Source: Planctomycetota bacterium
GTDB taxonomy: Bacteria; Planctomycetota; UBA8108; UBA1146; JAJFFE01
Assembly (NCBI GenBank): GCA_020425835.1
Contig: JAGQRC010000060.1
Span: 1-10,574 of the forward strand
Reading direction: 5' to 3'
DNA length: 10,574 bases
In this document: piece after piece, positions 5,833 to 10,574 of the stretch
Position numbering within the stretch: the stretch's first letter is position 1
Layout: each line of letters begins with the position of its first letter
Made by a program: the position numbers and the translations under genes
Notes under the pieces: generated by a model
What the model was told of the DNA's origin: nothing
Seen by the model: only the letters and a program-made list of their open reading frames with translations
Databases searched by the model: none

Positions 5833-6498
5833 ATGGAGAACGCGACGCTCCTCAAGGAATACGTCAAGAGCGGAGTATCGAGCTACGACTTTCGTCCGTG
5901 GAAGATCGCGCTGTTGGCGGTCGGCCTTCTGCTGCTCGTCGTCGGGGCGGGTCTACGGGCGTTCGAGGGGGATGACGCGCCGAGGCGCGAGCCCATCCGA
6001 TCGGGTGTGGAACGTCCGTCGGACACGTCCATCCCGACGACGGCGCGGCCGAAGTCCGGCCTGGGTCCTTCGTCGTTGTTCGGCGATGATCCGACGATCC
6101 CTCCTGGCGTCGATCTCGATCCACCGGGCACCTCCAGCGTGCCGACCGGTCCGGCCGCGACCGTCGAGACCACCGGCGATGCGTCCTCTTCCGATCGCTG
6201 GTCGCCGGCGTTCTTGAAGAACGGATTCGGCTTCTTCATCGGCTTCTGCGTCGGCTTCGCCATCCGCACCGTGCTTCGCCTCGCGGCCCTCGTCGTGGGG
6301 CTCAACATGATCGTGTTGGTGATCTTCGCCTCCCTGGGTTGGGTCGAGGTGCACTGGGATGTGATGAGCCAGCAGTTCCAGTCCTGGGTCGACGGGCTCG
6401 GTCCCGAGTTCAAGTCGATCGAGAGTTTCCTCCTGGGGCGCCTCCCGGCGACGGGAATGACCGGGCTCGGGCTGTTCACCGGATTGCGCCGCAAGTGA
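5833..6498 (+). CDS. membrane protein with a FUN14-like C-terminal domain
   Basis: The 221-residue protein has a short N-terminal part, a transmembrane helix at about 24-41, a long linker rich in Pro, Ser, Thr and Gly (45-125, probably disordered), and a second hydrophobic region at 128-168. That region, from FGFFIGFCVGFAIR to GWVEVHWDVM (132-178), resembles the FUN14 family: Gly-rich paired helices followed by a V-x-V-x-W motif. The role of bacterial FUN14 proteins is poorly known; in eukaryotes FUNDC1 is an outer mitochondrial membrane mitophagy receptor, and that role cannot be carried over. ATG 5833 is preceded by AGGAGGA at 5822-5828. The frame is open upstream through the palindrome, but that part is not protein-like. 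The end overlaps the next gene by 4 bases (GTGA), so the two are probably made together and the phosphoesterase may act near the membrane. Confidence 0.85.
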   Translation: MENATLLKEYVKSGVSSYDFRPWKIALLAVGLLLLVVGAGLRAFEGDDAPRREPIRSGVERPSDTSIPTTARPKSGLGPSSLFGDDPTIPPGVDLDPPGTSSVPTGPAATVETTGDASSSDRWSPAFLKNGFGFFIGFCVGFAIRTVLRLAALVVGLNMIVLVIFASLGWVEVHWDVMSQQFQSWVDGLGPEFKSIESFLLGRLPATGMTGLGLFTGLRRK

Positions 6499-7322
6499 GC
6501 GGTGAGCGACTGAGCTTCGTCGTGGTGAGCGATACCCATATCGGCGCCGAGCCCAGCTATCGACTCCACGGGATCGACACCGCGGCGCGGACCCGGGCGC
6601 TCGTGGACGGCATCACGAACTCCCCGCTCTCTCCCCGCTTCGTGTTCCACACCGGCGACGTCGCCACGGAACAGCCCGATCGAGCGGCCTATCGGCGCGC
6701 GGCCCGGATCTTCGAGAGCCTCGAGGTGCCGACCTACTTCCTCGCCGGCAACCACGATCGATCCGACTGGTTGGGCGAGTTGCTGCCGTCCGCGCCATCG
6801 GTTCCGATCGAGACCGATCCTCGGCTTCGTTCCTACTCGTTCGACATCGACGCGCACCGGTTCGTCGCGCTCGATCTCCGGGATCCGGACGCCGATGTCG
6901 ATGCCCGAGGCGTCGTCGACGACGTGCATCTCGACGCGTTGCGGGATCGGTTCGCGACTGCGCCAGGGGACGTGACGCTCTTCGTCCACTTCCCGCCCCT
7001 GCGCGTCGACTCTCCGTGGCACGACGACCGGATGATTCTGCGCGGCGGAGACGCGCTCCACGGCTTGCTCCGGGCGCAGTCGTCGAGACTTCGCGGTGTG
7101 TTCTTCGGGCACGTCCATCGCGCCATCACGATCCAACAGGACGGTGTCAGCTACTTCGCGTGCCCGAGCCCTTGCCTGCAGTTCCCTGCTCTGCCGATCG
7201 AGGAGCCGGAGGGACCGTTCGAGGCGGAACCCGGCGCGGCGTTCCTCTGGGTCACCTATCGTCGGGATGGCACCTGGATCAAGCACTACCGGATCCCGAC
7301 TCCGTACCGGGATCACTCCTGA
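6495..7322 (+). CDS. CpdA/Icc-like calcineurin-type metallophosphoesterase
   Basis: This 275-residue two-metal phosphoesterase has the full motif set: SDTHI (12-16, Asp13 and His15), GDVA (54-57), AGNHD (84-88), VHFPPL (164-169) and FGHVHR (204-209). This arrangement is that of class III 3',5'-cyclic nucleotide phosphodiesterases (CpdA/Icc family), which are cytoplasmic; several relatives have other phosphodiester substrates, so cAMP is an inference. The GTG at 6495 overlaps the TGA of the FUN14 gene by four bases and no ATG lies near the first motif, so translation should be coupled; no strong separate ribosome site is seen. The frame is open upstream to 6339 inside the FUN14 gene but looks non-coding there. 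It is the last gene of the + strand series and ends 17 bp from the stop of the convergent gene. Confidence 0.88.
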   Translation: MSGERLSFVVVSDTHIGAEPSYRLHGIDTAARTRALVDGITNSPLSPRFVFHTGDVATEQPDRAAYRRAARIFESLEVPTYFLAGNHDRSDWLGELLPSAPSVPIETDPRLRSYSFDIDAHRFVALDLRDPDADVDARGVVDDVHLDALRDRFATAPGDVTLFVHFPPLRVDSPWHDDRMILRGGDALHGLLRAQSSRLRGVFFGHVHRAITIQQDGVSYFACPSPCLQFPALPIEEPEGPFEAEPGAAFLWVTYRRDGTWIKHYRIPTPYRDHS

Positions 7323-7339
7323 GCTCTCTCGGTCGCGGC

Positions 7340-8833
7340 TCAGTCGCTCTCCCGATCGGGCACGAAGCGGAAGCGGAAGCGGAACCGGAGCGTGTCCTTG
7401 GCGGGGGAGGGCCCGTCGGGCCCCGAGATCCCGAACGGCTTTTCGAGACGAAGCTCGAAGCCCCCTTCGGCGACGAGCTGCACCTCGCCGTTCTCGGCGA
7501 TCCAAGGCTCGAACGTCGCGAGCGCCGTCAGCGGGATCGTCCGCCCCTTCATCGTGAACTGGCCTTCGAGTCGAACCGGGAGGCCGGTCCCGAAGGTGAG
7601 CGACTCCGTCTCACCATGTGCGCGTTCGATGACGAACGTCGACTCGGGATGGGTCGCGCCGTCGAGGACATCGACCGCCTGCAGACTCGCGTCGAGGTAG
7701 GGGTCCCCCATGGTGACCGAGGCGACGTCGACCGAGACCGTGCCCCGTAGACTCGCATAGCGCCGTGCTTCGTCGAACACGAGCGACGCCGTCATTCGAC
7801 GTGCCTCCCCGGCATAGTGGTCCACCGGTGGCGCGAAATGGAAGAGCAGTCGCGGGGGCTCGGACTCCGCCGGTGTGGCGAGTGTCCAGCTCGTCGCGAG
7901 CTCAGCCGTTGCCGGGTTCGGCTCGGACTGCACGGGAGGCGGTGGCAGCTCGAGCCCGAGCGACGTCCACGACGCGATCGCGATCCGGCCGGGAACGGCA
8001 TCGAAGCCATCACCGGTGCGCGCGCTCGCGAGGGTCGAGAGGAGACCCGCTTCCAGCCGCTGCCCCATCGCGCGCCACGCATCGGCACGATCCTCCCAGC
8101 TCGAGCGCTCCGGCGGGTCGAACGCTTCGAAGACCGGACGGTGGCAATCGAACTGTGAGAACAGCGCTCCCGAGAGGTAGAACGTGCCGTCCTCGCTCCG
8201 ATAGGGATGGAAGTCGAGATAGAAACTCCGGTCGGACCGGGACAGGGCGACGCGATCGACCGCCTTCAGCTCGGCGAAGCCGGTCGCCAGGAAGCGACGG
8301 GACTCGGCGCGAAACTTCTCCGGGTCGTAGCCTTCGGGCACGGCTCCGGACAACTCGGTGACCTTGATCGCGGCCGCGACGGTCGAGCGCCCCTCTCGCC
8401 GAACGAAGACACCATCCCTCACGAACGGTTCGTCGCCCTGAACCGTCGCCCGAGAGGTGCGCACGAAGTTGCGAAGCCGATCCGGAGTCGAAAGCCGACC
8501 TTGGTAGATCGCCCGGCCTCGGTGGTCCTGGAACACGAGCAGCGGAGTGATCCCGATCTCGGCGGGCGCGCGATCGTCGATCGTGAACTCGCGGAGCTCC
8601 ACCCGTTCTTCCCGGGCGACCTCCCGGATTCGGGGGAGGTCCCGTTCTTCGAAGGTGCGGGCGACCGCGGAATCGGTGCCGCGCCGAAAGACGATGAGCT
8701 CGCCGTTCGCGGCGACCGATTCGCGGGAGACGATCGGAGCCGGATCGGGTTCGGCGATCGTCTCGGTGGTCATCGACGCGCAACCGAAACTCAACGTGCA
8801 GCCGACCGAGACCAGGAGCCAGGCTCCGCGCAT
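7340..8833 (-). CDS. probable lipoprotein with thioredoxin-like and YceI-like regions
   Basis: The 497-residue protein begins with a lipoprotein-type signal: a basic start, a hydrophobic stretch (5-16) and Cys18 in LSFGC, though Phe at -2 makes the lipobox imperfect. Residues 45-128 look like a thioredoxin-fold segment (strand ELIVFRR, GITPLLVFQDHRGRAIYQG with the typical cis-Pro TP turn), but no CxxC is present, so redox activity is doubtful. Residues 150-335 match nothing I know. Residues 345-490 resemble YceI, a beta-barrel lipid-binding domain: TVSVDVASVTMGDPYLDASL, then HPESTF (395-400) and FTMKGRTIPL (426-435). It is probably a periplasmic or membrane-anchored binding protein. ATG 8833 is preceded by GGAAGG; a GTG one codon earlier is possible. 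The gene lies 134 bp downstream of the CHAT gene on the same strand, so they may be co-transcribed. Confidence 0.8.
   Translation of the reverse strand: MRGAWLLVSVGCTLSFGCASMTTETIAEPDPAPIVSRESVAANGELIVFRRGTDSAVARTFEERDLPRIREVAREERVELREFTIDDRAPAEIGITPLLVFQDHRGRAIYQGRLSTPDRLRNFVRTSRATVQGDEPFVRDGVFVRREGRSTVAAAIKVTELSGAVPEGYDPEKFRAESRRFLATGFAELKAVDRVALSRSDRSFYLDFHPYRSEDGTFYLSGALFSQFDCHRPVFEAFDPPERSSWEDRADAWRAMGQRLEAGLLSTLASARTGDGFDAVPGRIAIASWTSLGLELPPPPVQSEPNPATAELATSWTLATPAESEPPRLLFHFAPPVDHYAGEARRMTASLVFDEARRYASLRGTVSVDVASVTMGDPYLDASLQAVDVLDGATHPESTFVIERAHGETESLTFGTGLPVRLEGQFTMKGRTIPLTALATFEPWIAENGEVQLVAEGGFELRLEKPFGISGPDGPSPAKDTLRFRFRFRFVPDRESD
7364..7387. repeat. hexanucleotide repeat in the lipoprotein gene tail
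   Basis: Three exact GAAGCG units (7364-7381) and one GAACCG (7382-7387) encode the alternating Phe/Arg tail of the lipoprotein (about residues 483-490). The six-base period keeps the frame, so copy changes would only lengthen or shorten a terminal beta strand. Confidence 0.75.
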
Positions 8834-8946
8834 CACCAGTTCCCTTCCGAAGGAGTGCGGGGATTATGTCGCGGCGAGCGGCGGCGGGAACCCCGTTCGA
8901 GGATTCGTTCGACGCGCTTCCCACCCGGATCTCGGCCGCAGGCTGA

Positions 8947-8963
8947 GTCGCGAAAGGCGCGAC
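8947..8963 (-). other. hairpin after the CHAT gene stop
   Basis: GTCGCG and CGCGAC form a perfect 6-bp stem with a 5-nt loop just downstream of the - strand CHAT stop at 8968. No T-run follows on the - strand, so it is not a classical intrinsic terminator. It may protect the 3' end of the message or weakly attenuate read-through into the lipoprotein gene. No confident promoter is seen in 8834-8967. Confidence 0.35.
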
Positions 8964-8967
8964 GCGA

Positions 8968-10574
8968 TCAGCCGCCGACGAAGACGAATGCGGCCCAGTA
9001 GTAGGGGTGCGCGAAGGGTGGACTCTCCGTGCCCGAGGTCTCCCGAGCTCGACCGCCGGTGAGCTCCGCCGTCAGCTCCGAGACTCGCTTCGCGTCCAAT
9101 CCTCGGAGCCAGTGCTGTGCGTCCCGGAGCGCAGCAGCAGGCGACAGGCTTCGCTGTCCGAGGTTGGAATAGAACCGTCGCATCAGCAGAGCGGTCGCTC
9201 GGTCGTCCACCTTCCAGCGACTCAGGACCAATCCTCGAGCACCCGCGCTGAGGAGCGCGTCCGCGAAAGAGATGAACCCGAAGCCACCGCCGATCCCGGT
9301 GCGGCACGCGCTCAGCGTGACCAGGTCGGCGTCGATTCGCCACCCGCGACGGATCTCCTCGGCGGTCAGCCAGCCGTCGTCGTAGGGTCGTCCCGTGCCC
9401 GCGGTCGAAAGCGTGTCGCCCGCCGAAGTCGACGTCAGGAGCAGGGCGGAAGACATCGGGTCCACTTCGTCGATCACGGCGTGGGTGGCGAAGTGGACGT
9501 AGCGATATCGAGAGAGCGCGCCGTCCTGCGCGAGTCCGAGGAGACGGGACTCGGTCGCGTCCTGTCCGATCAGGACGGTCCTCTCGTCGATCCCCAGGAA
9601 CGTGGCGACCGACTCGATCTCCCGTTTCCCGAACGGGAGGGGGCCGAGTCCCGCGCCGCGGAAGTCGACGGGAGTGTCGTCGGCGAGCTCCGGAGCGCCG
9701 ACCGCGAGCAACCCCCGGGCGCGTGTGCGGGGACGGGAGCGCAGGCTGGCCAGGAGACTCCCCGATGGAACGTAGCTGAGTCCGAAGTCATCGGTGAGCG
9801 CTTGCAGTGGGATCTTCGCCAGAGGTCCCGAAGGCACGACGACCAGGTCGTGGACGTCCGCACCGTCGAGGATCGTCCGCAGGGGATCGATCAGCAGCGA
9901 TCGAAGCCGAGCCGCATCGCGGTCGATCTCCTCGCGCCGCGCCAACGCGTCGCTCGGTTCGATGCGCACGAGCCCTGCGCCGCGGGAGTGCACGGGGGCG
10001 TCGACCGACTCGAGGCCGGCTCGAAAGCGATCGAGGAGCTGCTGATCGTCCGAGGTCCAGGTCCCCGCCGGCCCCGAGCCCGGGAGATCGACACATCGGG
10101 CGGTTCCGTCGGGAAGCAGGATGAACCCGAACCGCTCGATCGGCTCCGGGCCCCCGCACGAGACATCGAGCCAGGCTACCAGCGCGGAGTGCGGTCGCAG
10201 CGCCGCGGCGATCCGATCGATCGAGAGTGCCCCGGGTCGTGAGCCGTCGTAGCGCCGTGAGAGCGCGGCGTCGAGCTCGACGGCCTCGGTGAGCAACCCG
10301 GCGCGTCGGCTCTCCAGCGCTTCGACCGCGTCGTGGTCACGCTGTTCCTCGGGCAGCGTCTCGAGGTGCACCAGCTGATCGCGCACGCGCTGGAGATCGG
10401 CGGTCAGCGCGATCACGCGGTGTTGCTCGTCCGCGGTCAACGGCCGCACCCGGCGCCGCTCGACCTCCTCCCAGAGTCCACGGGCGAAACTCGCTTCGAG
10501 CGTTTGCCACGCGGCGTGTGGATCGTCGCGTCGTGCGCGGCAAGCAGCGAGCAGCGGAAGTGGGCTCCCCTGAG
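8968..10574 (-). CDS. CHAT-domain (caspase-like) protease, C-terminal part, cut by the window edge
   Basis: The frame is open to the right edge, giving 534 residues with no start in view; a GTG at 10449 is internal, because the residues before it (for example RRDDPHAAWQTLEASFARGL) read like a helical TPR-type repeat. A charged helical linker follows and then the CHAT domain, a caspase-fold cysteine protease domain. The probable catalytic His lies in VHFATHAVID (codon 9481-9483) and the Cys in LSACRTG (codon 9304-9306), in the usual order and context. Other hallmarks are VVVPSGPLAKIPLQAL, the typical strand before the active-site half, and the C-terminal HPYYWAAFVFVG. Residue composition and base use match the neighbours. 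CHAT proteins with TPR repeats often act as peptidases in defence or signalling (for example TPR-CHAT/Csx29, separase-like enzymes), but most bacterial ones have unknown targets. The nearest partner candidate is the lipoprotein gene downstream. Confidence 0.93.
   Translation of the reverse strand, partial: QGSPLPLLAACRARRDDPHAAWQTLEASFARGLWEEVERRRVRPLTADEQHRVIALTADLQRVRDQLVHLETLPEEQRDHDAVEALESRRAGLLTEAVELDAALSRRYDGSRPGALSIDRIAAALRPHSALVAWLDVSCGGPEPIERFGFILLPDGTARCVDLPGSGPAGTWTSDDQQLLDRFRAGLESVDAPVHSRGAGLVRIEPSDALARREEIDRDAARLRSLLIDPLRTILDGADVHDLVVVPSGPLAKIPLQALTDDFGLSYVPSGSLLASLRSRPRTRARGLLAVGAPELADDTPVDFRGAGLGPLPFGKREIESVATFLGIDERTVLIGQDATESRLLGLAQDGALSRYRYVHFATHAVIDEVDPMSSALLLTSTSAGDTLSTAGTGRPYDDGWLTAEEIRRGWRIDADLVTLSACRTGIGGGFGFISFADALLSAGARGLVLSRWKVDDRATALLMRRFYSNLGQRSLSPAAALRDAQHWLRGLDAKRVSELTAELTGGRARETSGTESPPFAHPYYWAAFVFVGG

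Noticed and set aside
8010..8924. 304-codon frame on the - strand overlapping the lipoprotein gene
   Set aside because: Out-of-frame shadow, Arg-rich and low complexity. The lipoprotein frame has a signal sequence, a ribosome site and domains.
9007..10242. 411-codon frame on the + strand opposite the CHAT gene
   Set aside because: Antisense shadow of a gene with clear catalytic motifs; no recognisable domain of its own.
1..10574. tRNA or rRNA genes
   Set aside because: No cloverleaf with a T-loop motif and no rRNA segment was noticed on either strand. The Shine-Dalgarno at 530 is complementary to the 16S tail, not part of 16S.

Overview
The window is high-GC bacterial chromosome with dense genes on both strands. 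Strong GGAGG-type ribosome sites and a lipoprotein signal point to a Gram-negative (diderm) bacterium. A CHAT protease with a repeat-like N-terminal region, a FUN14 membrane protein and a single-chain Lon-like protease would suit Planctomycetota, Myxococcota or related groups. I cannot fix the phylum from sequence alone.

Layout. Positions 1-876 hold no confident protein gene beyond a possible gene tail at the left edge. They do hold what looks like a separate short transcription unit on the + strand (about 430-768). It is rich in hairpins, carries an almost perfect anti-16S Shine-Dalgarno sequence in front of a 13-codon ORF, and ends in a strong intrinsic terminator. A 15-bp tandem repeat follows. 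Positions 877-3252 (-) encode a 791-residue Lon-like protease. A 281-bp divergent intergenic region with a plausible + strand promoter leads into a + strand series: a stand-alone cyclic-nucleotide-binding protein (3534-3971), an MBL-fold phosphodiesterase-like hydrolase (4022-4813) and ApaH diadenosine tetraphosphatase (4813-5583). A 169-bp near-complete palindrome follows (5592-5760), then a FUN14-domain membrane protein (5833-6498) and a CpdA-like metallophosphoesterase (6495-7322). Converging on these from the right, on the - strand, are a probable lipoprotein with an N-terminal thioredoxin-like and a C-terminal YceI-like region (7340-8833) and, upstream of it, the C-terminal 534 residues of a CHAT-domain protease (8968 to the window edge).

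How the genes may work together. The + strand series looks like a nucleotide-messenger module: one receptor domain and three different phosphoesterase folds acting on cyclic or dinucleoside phosphates (inferred from motifs). Several junctions are tight: 50 bp, a 1-nt overlap and a 4-nt overlap. The palindrome interrupts the series and would be transcribed with it. All of its transition-type mispairs are G-U rather than A-C in the + strand RNA, so it may be kept as an RNA hairpin that processes or divides the operon message. The most unusual items are this palindrome and the Shine-Dalgarno/mini-ORF RNA at the left.
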